A DNA stretch of 64,000 nt from Desulforamulus ferrireducens (GCF_002005145.1 NZ_CP019698.1:310001-374000), one strand, 5' to 3'. Shown: positions 25,009-37,247, counted from the first letter of the stretch. Notes: generated by a model from the sequence alone, not told the origin. Numbers and translations are program-made.

Positions 25009-26079
25009 ATGAATCCTTTTGCCTTTATTATCCATCCTTTAGACTGCAGCGATGTGGCCAGAAAATTCCCCTTTACAAAATACATGCCTGACACCTTGAT
25101 CGAGCAAACCATAAAACTACTCCCCCCCATTAAGATTTCTCCCATTACAGGGGTACGTTCGTCCACAGCGGAAACAACAGGACACTTTGTCTCCTGTCTT
25201 TTAACAACCAGGCAAATGGCCACTCTCCCTAAACCCTTTGTTATTAATAAAATAATACAGGCAGGACGGCTGGCAGAAAAATTAGGTGCCAAGGTGATTG
25301 GGTTAGGGGCTTTTACCAAGGTGGTTGGTGATGCAGGTATCACAGTGGCAAAAAATTTAAGAGTACCGGTCACAACCGGTAACAGCTACACTGTGGCCAT
25401 GGCGCTGGAAGGAGCCAAGAAAGCGGCACAACTTATGGGACATGACCTCAAAAAAATTCGGGTAACCGTAGTTGGCGCCACTGGAGCCATCGGAAGTGTT
25501 TGCGCTTTGTTTTTAGCCAGGGATGTTAGACACCTTACCCTGGTGGGGCGTAACGAAGCCAAGCTGCATTTGCTGGCAGACCGTATTCTTTATGAAACCG
25601 GTTTAGCGGCTGAGGTTACTGCCAATATAAAAGCTGCCCTAAAAAGATCGGACCTGGTGGTAACGGTAACCAGTTCCCTGGACACCATCATTCAGCCGGA
25701 AGATTTAAAACCAGGGGCAGTAATTTGTGATGTGGCCAGACCGCGGGATGTTTCCCGGCGGGTGGTAGAGGAACGCAAGGATGTTCTGGTGATAGAAGGT
25801 GGCATCGTAGAAGTACCGGGGGATGTTAACTTTAATTTTAATTTTGGCTTCCCGCCCAAAACTGCTTATGCATGTATGGCAGAGACCATGATTTTAGCTC
25901 TGGAAGGGAGGTTGGAGAGTTACACCCTGGGACGAGAGTTAACCATTAAACAAGTGGAAGAAATCTATCGTTTAGGCCAAAAACATGGCTTTAAACTGGC
26001 GGGTTTTCGTAGCTTTGAAAAACCCATTTCGGAAGAAGAAATAAATTTAATCAAGCAGCGGATAAACAGGGTGTCATGA
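25009..26079 (+). CDS. Acyl-[ACP] reductase (AAR)-like oxidoreductase
   Basis: 356 residues from ATG 25009 (GGGGGAGAAG upstream). A Rossmann domain with VVGATGAIGSVCALFLARD at about 154-172 is preceded by LGAFTKVVGDAG and VTTGNSYTVAMALEG and followed by YACMAETMILALEG. These segments line up with cyanobacterial long-chain acyl-ACP reductase (TTGNTHTAY, VVGATGDIGS, FACFAEAML), and Cys289 falls at the place of its catalytic cysteine. The expected reaction is NADPH-dependent reduction of an acyl thioester to aldehyde, but databases often label such proteins as shikimate or amino-acid dehydrogenase-like. No aldehyde-deformylating oxygenase or acyltransferase is adjacent. Confidence 0.7.
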   Translation: MNPFAFIIHPLDCSDVARKFPFTKYMPDTLIEQTIKLLPPIKISPITGVRSSTAETTGHFVSCLLTTRQMATLPKPFVINKIIQAGRLAEKLGAKVIGLGAFTKVVGDAGITVAKNLRVPVTTGNSYTVAMALEGAKKAAQLMGHDLKKIRVTVVGATGAIGSVCALFLARDVRHLTLVGRNEAKLHLLADRILYETGLAAEVTANIKAALKRSDLVVTVTSSLDTIIQPEDLKPGAVICDVARPRDVSRRVVEERKDVLVIEGGIVEVPGDVNFNFNFGFPPKTAYACMAETMILALEGRLESYTLGRELTIKQVEEIYRLGQKHGFKLAGFRSFEKPISEEEINLIKQRINRVS

Positions 26080-26108
26080 GAACACAATAGGTAATACCAA
26101 AACCCGTC

Positions 26109-26138
26109 TTGACAAATAATGAATGGTGTTTTTATAAT
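26109..26138 (+). promoter_or_regulatory. Sigma-A-type promoter of greA-lysS
   Basis: TTGACA (26109-26114), 18-bp spacer, TATAAT (26133-26138). Confidence 0.75.
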
Positions 26139-26275
26139 GTACAGGAACAATCACCCTGAATAGGGAAGCACTGCATTTGGTAGTCACCTTTTGCAGTGCT
26201 TTAAATGTACTTAGACGGTTTGTGACAATTATCAAGAAAAAGAAAATATTAGAGGTAGAGATAAGGAGAAGCAAA

Positions 26276-26752
26276 ATGAAAGAAAAAGAGGTAATGATTA
26301 CAGTTTCTGGTTTAAAACAATTGGAGGAAGAACTGGAAACACTAAAGACGGTGAAAAGACGCCAAGTGGCGGAGAGAATTAAGCAAGCTATCGAGTTTGG
26401 TGATATTAGTGAAAACTCAGAATATGAAGATGCAAAAAACGAACAGGCCTTTATCGAGGGTAGAATTTTGACCCTGGAAAAGATGCTGCGCAATGCCAAA
26501 ATTATAGATGATGAAAACTTGGATATGGATACTGTATCCCTGGGTTCGAAAATCATTTTAAAGGATCTGGAGTTTGGCGATGAACTGGAATATACTCTGG
26601 TTGGTTCCGTGGAGGCAGATCCGGATGCCAATAAAATTTCCAATGAGTCGCCAGTAGGTAAGGCAGTGTTAGGCCAGAAAAAGGGAAGCATTGTTGAAGT
26701 AACTGTACCCGCCGGTGTGCTGAAGTATGAAATCCTGGATATTTTGAAGTAG
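26276..26752 (+). CDS. greA: Transcription elongation factor GreA
   Basis: 158 residues from ATG 26276 with AAGGAGAAG upstream; the open frame to 26177 includes the untranslated leader. N-terminal coiled coil with the acidic tip ([25 protein letters not shown]) and a C-terminal FKBP-like domain ([13 protein letters not shown]). It rescues backtracked RNA polymerase by transcript cleavage. Lies 22 bp upstream of lysS. Confidence 0.95.
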   Translation: MKEKEVMITVSGLKQLEEELETLKTVKRRQVAERIKQAIEFGDISENSEYEDAKNEQAFIEGRILTLEKMLRNAKIIDDENLDMDTVSLGSKIILKDLEFGDELEYTLVGSVEADPDANKISNESPVGKAVLGQKKGSIVEVTVPAGVLKYEILDILK

Positions 26753-26774
26753 ACGTTTGGAGGTTTTTACTTAG

Positions 26775-28304
<1,530 letters not shown>

Positions 28305-28312
28305 AAAACCAG

Positions 28313-28357
28313 GGCTTCCGCCTCGTCTTTAGGGGGTTGGGCGCAAGCCAAGTTTTT
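28313..28357 (+). terminator. lysS terminator, member of a repeated hairpin family
   Basis: GGCTTCCGCC (28313-28322) pairs with GGCGCAAGCC (28340-28349), followed by AAGTTTTT. A near-identical hairpin, arms and flanks included, occurs at 63912-63957. Confidence 0.7.
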
Positions 28358-28371
28358 CCAAAAATTTTTCT

Positions 28372-28472
28372 TTGACAATAGCCGCCGATGGTGGTAAGAT
28401 AATTCTTGCCGCTGCGGCGGTTGTTAATAAAAACAAATAAACCTTGACACACTTTTTGTGATGTGGTAACAT
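28372..28472 (+). promoter_or_regulatory. Tandem rrn promoters P1 and P2
   Basis: P1: TTGACA 28372-28377, 17 bp, TAAGAT 28395-28400. P2: TTGACA 28444-28449, 17 bp, TAACAT 28467-28472. Both precede the rRNA leader. Confidence 0.75.
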
Positions 28473-28506
28473 TTCAAATCGAGGACAGCAAAAACCCTTG
28501 CTAAAT

Positions 28507-28543
28507 TGGTCTTTGAAAACTAAACAGAAGATGATGGATGAAC
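28507..28543 (+). other. 16S processing stem, 5' strand, with boxA-like sequence
   Basis: TGGTCTTTGAAAACTAAACAG followed by an AGATGATG segment is complementary, with few mismatches, to 30345-30382 downstream of 16S. Such stems are RNase III substrates. The TCTTTGAAAA core also resembles the antitermination boxA of Firmicute rrn leaders. Confidence 0.7.
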
Positions 28544-28679
28544 AACAGGTCAAGCAAAAGTCAAGCGGTGACGCTTGAAACTATGATGACCACAAACATC
28601 CTCGTCAAGCGTTATGTAACGCTAGCGAGTAATTCCAAGAAGTAAATAAGAGCTAATCAAGCTCCTGAAATATTTAAAT

Positions 28680-30302
<1,623 letters not shown>

Positions 30303-30303
30303 A

Positions 30304-30327
30304 GATTCTCGAAGTTCGAGATTCGAA
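30304..30327 (+). repeat. TTCGANN heptamer array in the 16S-23S spacer
   Basis: A single array (TTCTCGAAG TTCGAGA TTCGAAC type) 7 bp after the 16S 3' end, with the same units as in the 16S and 23S insertions. Confidence 0.8.
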
Positions 30328-30344
30328 CAGAGAAATCCAAGGTC

Positions 30345-30382
30345 GATCATTCATCATCTACCTGTTTAGTTTTGAGAGACCA
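30345..30382 (+). other. 16S processing stem, 3' strand
   Basis: Complementary to 28507-28543, ending one base before tRNA-Ile. Confidence 0.7.
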
Positions 30383-30383
30383 A

Positions 30384-30460
<77 letters not shown>

Positions 30461-30474
30461 TCTCGATACAATAT

Positions 30475-30550
30475 GGGGGCATAGCTCAGCTGGGAGAGCA
30501 CCTGCCTTGCAAGCAGGGGGTCAGCGGTTCGATTCCGCTTGTCTCCACCA
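30475..30550 (+). tRNA. tRNA-Ala (TGC)
   Basis: 76 nt including CCA. Acceptor GGGGGCA/TGTCTCC, anticodon loop CTTGCAA (TGC), T-loop GGTTCGATTCC. Follows tRNA-Ile in the spacer. Confidence 0.96.
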
Positions 30551-30582
30551 TTTACCCTTAAGGGGTAACACCCTTTAGGGTT

Positions 30583-30605
30583 TGTTCCTTGAAAACTGAA
30601 CAGCG
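30583..30605 (+). other. 23S processing stem, 5' strand, with boxA-like sequence
   Basis: TGTTCCTTGAAAACTGAACAG is complementary to 34179-34202 after 23S. Confidence 0.7.
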
Positions 30606-30694
30606 AACAAGTAAAGCGTCGTAAATTACAATTTTGCAGGAAACTCAAACATGAGTAACCGAGCAAGGGTAAGGCAGAAAGGAAAGACCAAAAA

Positions 30695-30725
30695 GCTGAA
30701 GGCCGATGGCTGACGGCTGATGGCC
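30695..30725 (+). repeat. GCYGANG heptamer array upstream of 23S
   Basis: Four tandem heptamers (GCTGAAG, GCCGATG, GCTGACG, GCTGATG) plus GCC. A matching four-unit array follows 23S at 34234-34264. Confidence 0.8.
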
Positions 30726-31238
30726 TGACCCGAAAGCAGTACCCATAAGCAAGAATTGGTCAAGAAGAAAAGGGCATACGGTGGATGCCTTGGCGCTATG
30801 GGCCGAAGAAGGGCGCGGTAAGCTGCGAAAAGCTACGGGGAGCTGCAAGCAAGCCTTGATCCGTAGATACCCGAATGGGGCAACCCGGCGGAGCAAACCT
30901 CCGTCACCCTATGCTGAACACATAGGCATAGAGGAGGGCACCCGGGGAACTGAAACATCTAAGTACCCGGAGGAAAAGAAAGAAACATCGAACCCCTCAG
31001 TAGCGGCGAGCGAACAGGGGCGAGCCTAAACCAGATTTCTTCGGAAATCTGGGGTTGCGGGACCCTCATCACGTGAAGACTAGACCTAGTCGAAGACACC
31101 TGGAAAGGTGCTGCACAGAAGGTAACACACCTGTAGGCGAAAGGTCGAAATTTGCAGAGGGGATCCCAAGTACCGCAGGACACGTGAAACCCTGTGGGAA
31201 TCCGGGGGGACCACCCCCCAAGGCTAAATACCCATAGC

Positions 31239-31278
<40 letters not shown>

Positions 31279-31764
31279 CACCCCGGGAGGGGAGTGAAAA
31301 AGAACCTGAAACCGTATGCTTACAAGCTGTCAGAGCACGGTTAAAGTGTGATGGCGTACTTTTTGTAGAACGGACCGGCGAGTTACATCTAACGTGCAGG
31401 TTAAGTTGTGAGAGACGGAGCCATAGCGAAAGCGAGTCTTAATAGGGCGCAATGTACGTTGGAGTAGACCCGAAACCTGGTGATCTACCCATGTCCAGAG
31501 TGAAGCTTTAGTAAAATAAAGTGGAGGCTCGAACCGACCTTCGTTGAAAAGGAGGCGGATGAGGTGTGGGTAGGGGTGAAATGCCAATCGAACCAGGAGA
31601 TAGCTGGTTCTCCCCGAAATAGCTTTAGGGCTAGCCTCGGTTTGAGGTATACGGAGGTAGAGCACTGAATGGGCTAGGGGCCTTCACGGGTTACCGAACC
31701 CAATCAAACTCCGAATGCCGTAATACCATGACCGGGAGTCAGACTGCGGGTGCTAAGATTCGTA

Positions 31765-31806
<42 letters not shown>

Positions 31807-31958
31807 GACATGCTAAGTGGAAAAGGATGTGGGGTTGCAGAGACAACCAGGATGTTGGCTTAGAAGCAGCCACCATTTAAAGAGTGCGTAATAGCTCACT
31901 GGTCAAGTGGCCCTGCGCCGAAAATGAAACGGGGCTAAGCATGACACCGAAGCTTTGG

Positions 31959-32397
31959 ATTCTCGAGGTTCGATGTTCGAGATTCGATGTTCGAAAGGAG
32001 AACTCACATGATAAAAGATTATCATGACCTAGAAGTGTATAAAAGAGGATATAAACTGGCTCTTGAAATACACAAATCAACAAAGAGTTTTCCACAGCAT
32101 GAGATGTATGAGATAGGGAGCCAATTAAGACGTGCAGCTGTATCAATACCTCTGAATATTGCTGAGGGATATGGCAGAAAGAACTATGTAGACGATTTTA
32201 AAAGGTTCTTAATAAATGCACTTGGTTCTTGTAATGAAGTTGCAGTGCTATTAGATATGATTAAGGATTTAGGATATATCTCTGAAGAGTACGAGGTACT
32301 AAAAGAGGAATACGATCATCTAGGCAGGCAGCTTAACAGATTAATACAAACATGGAAATAATCGAATTTCGAACTTCGAATATCGAACTTCGAGAAT
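31959..32397 (+). repeat. 23S rRNA intervening sequence with heptamer-array stem
   Basis: It lies between GCACCGAAGCT-like (GACACCGAAGCTTTGG) and GGTAGGGGAGCGTTC, the position of E. coli helix 45, one of the two classical IVS sites. Left arm 31959-31995 and right arm 32361-32397 are complementary over about 37 bp with mostly G-U type differences. Both are TTCGANN heptamer arrays. RNase III is expected to excise it and leave fragmented 23S. The loop carries the S23 ORF. Confidence 0.88.
32008..32361 (+). CDS. Four-helix-bundle protein (S23, 23S rRNA intervening-sequence protein)
   Basis: 117 residues from ATG 32008, with AAAGGAG 7 bp upstream. Typical S23/IVP family sequence: DLEVYKRGYKLALEIHKSTKSFP, YEIGSQLRRAAVSIPLNIAEGYGR and FLINALGSCNEVAVLLDMIKDLGYI. 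The family forms a pentameric four-helix bundle with a basic surface and is found inside 23S intervening sequences of Leptospira, Coxiella and others; its function is not settled. The codon use is AT-rich compared with neighbouring genes, which fits a separate origin. The stop codon touches the right heptamer arm. Confidence 0.9.
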   Translation: MIKDYHDLEVYKRGYKLALEIHKSTKSFPQHEMYEIGSQLRRAAVSIPLNIAEGYGRKNYVDDFKRFLINALGSCNEVAVLLDMIKDLGYISEEYEVLKEEYDHLGRQLNRLIQTWK

Positions 32398-32856
32398 GGT
32401 AGGGGAGCGTTCCTAGTTCGTAGAAGTCGTACCGAAAGGAGCGGTGGAGGACTAGGAAGTGAGAATGCCGGTATGAGTAAGCGAAAAGGCAGGTGAGAAT
32501 CCTGCCCGCCGAAAACCTAAGGTTTTCTGGGGAAGGTTCGTCCGCCCAGAGTAAGTCGGGACCTAAGCCGAGGCCGCAAGGCGTAGGCGATGGACAATCG
32601 GTTGAGAATCCGATACCACCAATAACCGTTTGAGGATGGAGTGACGCAGGAGGGTAGGTTAAGCCAGCGGATGGAAAAGCTGGTCCAAGCCGGTAGGGAG
32701 TGTGGTAGGCAAATCCGCCACACATAATCCTGAGAGGTGACGGGGAGCGAAAAATAGTAGCGAAGTAACTGATCCCAAACTGCCAAGAAAAGCTTCTAAC
32801 GAGGTAAATTGGTGCCCGTACCGTAAACCGACACAGGTAGGTGGGGTGAAAATCCT

Positions 32857-32888
<32 letters not shown>

Positions 32889-33111
32889 CGGCAAAATGAC
32901 CCCGTAACTTCGGGAGAAGGGGTGCCTCGTTATCGTGAAAGAAAAACTTCTGGAGCGAGAAGAGGCCGCAGAGAAAAGGCCCAAGCGACTGTTTACCAAA
33001 AACACAGGTCCCTGCTAAAGCGAAAGCTGACGTATAGGGGCTGACGCCTGCCCGGTGCTGGAAGGTTAAGGGGAAATGTTAGCGCAAGCGAAGCATAGAA
33101 CCGAAGCCCCA

Positions 33112-33162
<51 letters not shown>

Positions 33163-33447
33163 AGGTAAGTTCTGACCCGCACGAAAGGCGTAACGATTTG
33201 GGCACTGTCTCAACGAGGGGCTCGGTGAAATTGTAATGACGGTGAAGATGCCGTCTACCTGCGACAGGACAGAAAGACCCCGTGGAGCTTTACTGTAGCT
33301 TGACATTGGGTTTTGGTATTTGATGTACAGGATAGGTGGGAGACTTGGAAGTCGGGACGTCAGTTTCGATGGAGTCGCCGTTGGGATACCACCCTTTAGA
33401 TATTGAAATTCTAACTTAATGCCTTGAAGCAGGTATAAGGACAGTGT

Positions 33448-33480
<33 letters not shown>

Positions 33481-33486
33481 CAAAAG

Positions 33487-33533
<47 letters not shown>

Positions 33534-33637
33534 GTTAGAGTGCAAAGGCAAAAGGGAGCTTGACAGCGAGACCAACAAGTCGAGCTGGTACGAAAGTAGG
33601 GCTTAGTGATCCGGCGGTTCTGAGTGGAAGGGCCGTC

Positions 33638-33690
<53 letters not shown>

Positions 33691-33691
33691 C

Positions 33692-33787
<96 letters not shown>

Positions 33788-33792
33788 TACGT

Positions 33793-33835
<43 letters not shown>

Positions 33836-33862
33836 TCGCAGGCGCAGGAAACTTGAGAAGAG

Positions 33863-33894
<32 letters not shown>

Positions 33895-34115
33895 GATCAC
33901 TGGAGTACCAGCTATCGTGCCAACGGTAGCGCTGGGTAACTATATCCGGACGGGATAAGTGCTGAAAGCATCTAAGCACGAAGCCCCCTTCAAGATGAGG
34001 TTTCCCACTACGCAAGTAGGTAAGATCCCATGCAGACTACGTGGTAGATAGGCCGGGTGTGTAAGCACAGTAATGTGTTGAGCTGACCGGTACTAATAGA
34101 TCGAGGTCTTGACCA

Positions 34116-34152
34116 AATTCGAAGTTCGAAGTTCGAGATTCGAAGTTCGAAC
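34116..34152 (+). repeat. TTCGANN heptamer array directly after 23S
   Basis: Five tandem units from 34118: TTCGAAG, TTCGAAG, TTCGAGA, TTCGAAG, TTCGAAC. Confidence 0.85.
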
Positions 34153-34178
34153 TGCTAAAACGACGAGATTACTTAAAA

Positions 34179-34264
34179 GCTGTTCAGTTTTCAGGGAATG
34201 CGTAATTTTTGAATGAAGATAAGACCCCAAAAAGCCGACGGCCGATGGCTGAAGGCCGATGGCC
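34179..34264 (+). other. 23S processing stem 3' strand and second GCYGANG heptamer array
   Basis: 34179-34202 is complementary to 30583-30605. 34234-34264 holds GCCGACG, GCCGATG, GCTGAAG, GCCGATG plus GCC. The array can pair imperfectly with the one upstream of 23S, so both may belong to the processing stalk. Confidence 0.7.
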
Positions 34265-34340
34265 AATCAAGAAAGTTAAAGAACCGCAATTTAAGGCAAC
34301 TTGCCTAGAAAACACCACACTATCACAACAGCACAAGATT

Positions 34341-34457
34341 TCTGGTGGCGATACCGGAGGGGGTACACCTGTTCCCATCCCGAACACAGCAGTTAAGTCC
34401 TCCAGGGCCGATGGTACTTGGGGCGCAAGCCCCTGGGAGAGTAGGTCGTCGCCAGAA
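34341..34457 (+). rRNA. rrf: 5S ribosomal RNA, copy 1
   Basis: Starts TCTGGTGGCGATACCGG, contains CCCATCCCGAACAC and ends GTCGTCGCCAGA. About 117 nt, helix I closed by TCTGGTGGCG/CGTCGCCAGA. Confidence 0.95.
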
Positions 34458-34467
34458 TATTATATAT

Positions 34468-34542
34468 TCCTCGATAGCTCAACGGTAGAGCAACCGGCTG
34501 TTAACCGGTAGGTTGCTGGTTCGAATCCAGCTCGGGGAGCCA
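34468..34542 (+). tRNA. tRNA-Asn (GTT), copy 1
   Basis: 75 nt with CCA; acceptor TCCTCGA/TCGGGGA, anticodon loop CTGTTAA (GTT). Confidence 0.95.
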
Positions 34543-34599
34543 GTAAAAAATGGCCAGCGGCATTTAGCCGTTGGCCTGTAAAAACCTAAAAGACAATTT

Positions 34600-34716
34600 T
34601 CTGGTGGCGATACCGGAGGGGGTACACCTGTTCCCATCCCGAACACAGCAGTTAAGTCCTCCAGGGCCGATGGTACTTGGGGCGCGAGCCCCTGGGAGAG
34701 TAGGTCGTCGCCAGAA
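34600..34716 (+). rRNA. rrf: 5S ribosomal RNA, copy 2
   Basis: Same as copy 1 except GGGGCGCGAGCCCC in place of GGGGCGCAAGCCCC. Confidence 0.95.
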
Positions 34717-34724
34717 TATTATAT

Positions 34725-34799
34725 TCCTCGATAGCTCAACGGTAGAGCAACCGGCTGTTAACCGGTAGGTTGCTGGTTCGAATCCAGCTCGGGGAGCCA
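34725..34799 (+). tRNA. tRNA-Asn (GTT), copy 2
   Basis: Identical to copy 1 by inspection; second half of the duplicated 5S-tRNA-Asn unit. Confidence 0.95.
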
Positions 34800-34802
34800 C
34801 TA

Positions 34803-34850
34803 ACAAGGGGTGTCGTAAAACTACTGTATGCGACACCCCTTGTTTATTTT
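34803..34850 (+). terminator. rrn operon terminator
   Basis: Perfect 13-bp stem (34803-34815 / 34831-34843) followed by TTTATTTT, 4 bp after tRNA-Asn. Confidence 0.85.
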
Positions 34851-34987
34851 AAAAATGAATGCAGCCAGGGGCGTACCTTGTACAAAAGCCGTATGTTTTT
34901 TTAAAACTATTAAAAGCTGAGAAATATCTAGTAATTATTTATAAATTAGTAAAAAACAAAGTAAAAAGATAAAACTGACCAATGCTG

Positions 34988-35130
34988 ACCATTGCTAGAT
35001 AAAAGCAATGGTTTTAAACTAAAGTCAAGGTCAGACAATGTCAAAGTCAGGATAAGTCAAAAGGTTTTGACAGGTTTATCAGTCAAGGTTCAGTGAAATA
35101 ATATAGCTAAGGTTAGATAAGGTCAAAAGG
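34988..35130 (+). promoter_or_regulatory. ctsR operon control region with CtsR heptad repeats
   Basis: GTCA-headed heptads occur at 35024, 35030, 35040, 35046, 35056, 35082 and 35122 on the plus strand. The pairs 35030/35040 and 35046/35056 have the 10-bp step of CtsR boxes (GTCAGACAATGTCAAAG, GTCAGGATAAGTCAAAAG). A perfect 9-bp inverted repeat with a 7-nt loop (34988-34996 / 35004-35012) precedes them. The remaining 34851-34987 stretch is AT-rich with no gene. Confidence 0.65.
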
Positions 35131-35153
35131 ATAGTGAGGTGATAATACCATCC

Positions 35154-35618
35154 ATGGCCAATATTTCGGAGCTGATTGAACGTTATATTAAAGGGCTACT
35201 GCAAGAGAGTCAAAAGGACTATGTAGAACTACAAAGAAATGAATTGGCGGCCCAGTTTAATTGTGTTCCATCCCAAATTAATTATGTACTGTCCACCCGC
35301 TTCAATGTTGAAAATGGGTTTATTGTGGAAAGTCGCCGGGGAGGCGGCGGTTATATTCGTATTGTTAGGGTCCCCTTAGAGCAGCATGGGGACACGGCAG
35401 CCCAAATATATCGTTTAGTGGGAGATGAAATAAGTCAATCCCAGGCAGAAAAAATAATAAAACGCTTAGCCGAGGAAGAAATCATTACCCTGAGGGAGGC
35501 CCGAATTTTTAAAGCGGTGGTGGATCGCAATTCACTACGTTTAGATTTACCTTGGCGTGATAATTTGCGAGCGCAATTACTGCGGGTTATGCTAGCCGCG
35601 GTATTGAGGGAAAGTTGA
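35154..35618 (+). CDS. ctsR: CtsR, class III heat-shock repressor
   Basis: 154 residues from ATG 35154 (homologues begin M-x-NISELIE); GTG 35139 is an alternative. N-terminal winged HTH with the conserved glycine-rich wing SRRGGGGYIRIVR that senses heat, and a C-terminal dimer/McsB contact domain. It represses its own operon and clp genes. First gene of ctsR-mcsA-mcsB-clpC. Confidence 0.93.
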   Translation: MANISELIERYIKGLLQESQKDYVELQRNELAAQFNCVPSQINYVLSTRFNVENGFIVESRRGGGGYIRIVRVPLEQHGDTAAQIYRLVGDEISQSQAEKIIKRLAEEEIITLREARIFKAVVDRNSLRLDLPWRDNLRAQLLRVMLAAVLRES

Positions 35619-35633
35619 GGAAGGGGGATTTTT

Positions 35634-36146
35634 ATGCTCTGTGACCGTTGTCAAAAACGACCGGCCCAGGTTCATTTCACCCAGGTTATTAATAACACCA
35701 AGAAACAAATGAGCTTGTGCACTGTCTGCGCTGCTGAAATGCAGGCAGAAAGTATGGCGGCATTTCCGCAGCTTAATTTACATGACTTTTTAGCCGGATT
35801 AATTAATCATCACTTTACAGGTAATCAACTGCAAACCAAAGCCATACCACAAGTGAGTTGTGAAAAATGTGGTGCCACAGAAGCCCAGGTAGCCAAGAGT
35901 GGATTGTTTGGTTGCAGTGAATGCTACAGTCAATTTGGTCAACGGGTGAAGCCTTTATTAAAGCGTATTCATGGCAGCAGCCGACATACGGGCAAGGTAC
36001 CCCGGAGAACCGGCGGTAAGGCTATTATAACCAAGGAAATACGCATTTTGAAAGGTCAGCTGCAGGAGGCTATCAATCAGGAAGAATTTGAAAAGGCAGC
36101 CAGGTTGCGAGATCGCATTAAAGAGCTTGAGCAGCAACTTCAATAG
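35634..36146 (+). CDS. mcsA: McsA, zinc-binding activator of the arginine kinase
   Basis: 170 residues. CxxC motifs CDRCQ, CTVC, CEKC and CSEC form the zinc sites, and a C-terminal UVR motif (NQEEFEKAARLRDRIKELEQQL) is present. In Bacillus, McsA stimulates McsB and helps relieve CtsR repression. ATG with GAGGAAGGGGG upstream. Confidence 0.93.
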   Translation: MLCDRCQKRPAQVHFTQVINNTKKQMSLCTVCAAEMQAESMAAFPQLNLHDFLAGLINHHFTGNQLQTKAIPQVSCEKCGATEAQVAKSGLFGCSECYSQFGQRVKPLLKRIHGSSRHTGKVPRRTGGKAIITKEIRILKGQLQEAINQEEFEKAARLRDRIKELEQQLQ

Positions 36147-36157
36147 GGGGGAGAAAA

Positions 36158-37228
36158 ATGTCCTTGAAAGAGACGGTGAGTAATCCCTATAGTAAGTGGC
36201 TGGATGCTTCCGGTCCGGAAAGTGATGTTATTATCAGTAGTCGGGTAAGAATAGCCAGGAATTTGGTAGGGTACCCCTTTCCGCACTTACTGGGATATGA
36301 TAATGCAGATAAAATTATCTATGCTGTGCAATCAGCCATATTAAGTTCAACCATCCAGAAAGCCGTTGGTGAGTTAGAGTTGTCCCGGATGACAGAATTA
36401 TCACCTACGGAAAGACAAATACTAGTGGAGAAACATTTAATCAGCCCGGATATGTTAGAGCATCCGGAAAAAAGGGCTGTGGTACTTAGCACTAATGAAG
36501 TTGTGGGCATTATGGTCAATGAAGAGGATCATCTGCGCATCCAGTGTTTGTTACCAGGGTTGCAATTAAAGGAATGCTGGGAACTGGCCAATTCTGTAGA
36601 TGATGGTTTGGAGCAAATCTTAGATTTTGCCTTTACCGAAGAAATGGGTTATCTGACCTCTTGTCCAACTAATGTAGGCACAGGATTACGAGCCTCGGTT
36701 ATGCTTCATTTACCTGCCCTGGTCATGACCCAGCAGATTAACTCAATTTTGACAACCTTATCTAAACTGGGTCTAACTGTCAGAGGGCTATATGGTGAAG
36801 GGACCCAGGCCACAGGTAATCTATTTCAAGTATCCAATCAGGTGACCCTGGGACTTACCGAGGATGAAATAATTGATAATTTAATCATGGTGGCTATGCA
36901 GTTGGTTACTCAGGAAAGGGCAGCTCGCAGAGCTTTGTACAAGGAACAGAAATATCAGATTGAAGATCGGGTGTGGCGGGCCTATGGTCTATTAAAATAT
37001 GCCAGAACCATCACCTCCATGGACGCCATGAATCTGTTATCTGATTTGCGCCTGGGGGTAGATTTGAACATTATCCCCAATATTCCCCGGGGCTTAGTGA
37101 TGGAATTAATTGTTATGACCCGGCCGGCTTTTCTCAATAAATTAAAGGGCGAGGAACTTAATCCCGCGCAAAGGGATATTTATCGGGCCACCCTGATCAG
37201 GGAAAAATTAAATTCTTTATCATCCTAA
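36158..37228 (+). CDS. mcsB: McsB, protein arginine kinase
   Basis: 356 residues of the phosphagen-kinase-like family: IISSRVRIARNLVGYPF, NEEDHLRIQ, SCPTNVGTGLRAS (catalytic Cys in TSCPTN) and LYGEGTQATGNLFQVSNQ. It phosphorylates arginines, marking proteins for ClpCP. ATG with GGGGGGAG upstream, 11 bp after mcsA. Confidence 0.94.
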   Translation: MSLKETVSNPYSKWLDASGPESDVIISSRVRIARNLVGYPFPHLLGYDNADKIIYAVQSAILSSTIQKAVGELELSRMTELSPTERQILVEKHLISPDMLEHPEKRAVVLSTNEVVGIMVNEEDHLRIQCLLPGLQLKECWELANSVDDGLEQILDFAFTEEMGYLTSCPTNVGTGLRASVMLHLPALVMTQQINSILTTLSKLGLTVRGLYGEGTQATGNLFQVSNQVTLGLTEDEIIDNLIMVAMQLVTQERAARRALYKEQKYQIEDRVWRAYGLLKYARTITSMDAMNLLSDLRLGVDLNIIPNIPRGLVMELIVMTRPAFLNKLKGEELNPAQRDIYRATLIREKLNSLSS

Positions 37229-37247
37229 ATGTTAGGAGGTAATACTT

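Noticed and set aside
34116-34152. Possible CRISPR-like array in the rrn region
   Set aside because: Units are 7 bp tandem heptamers without unique spacers, and no cas gene is in the window.
34209-34511. ORFs overlapping 5S and tRNA-Asn
   Set aside because: They run through 5S rRNA and tRNA sequence and are duplicated only because those RNAs are.
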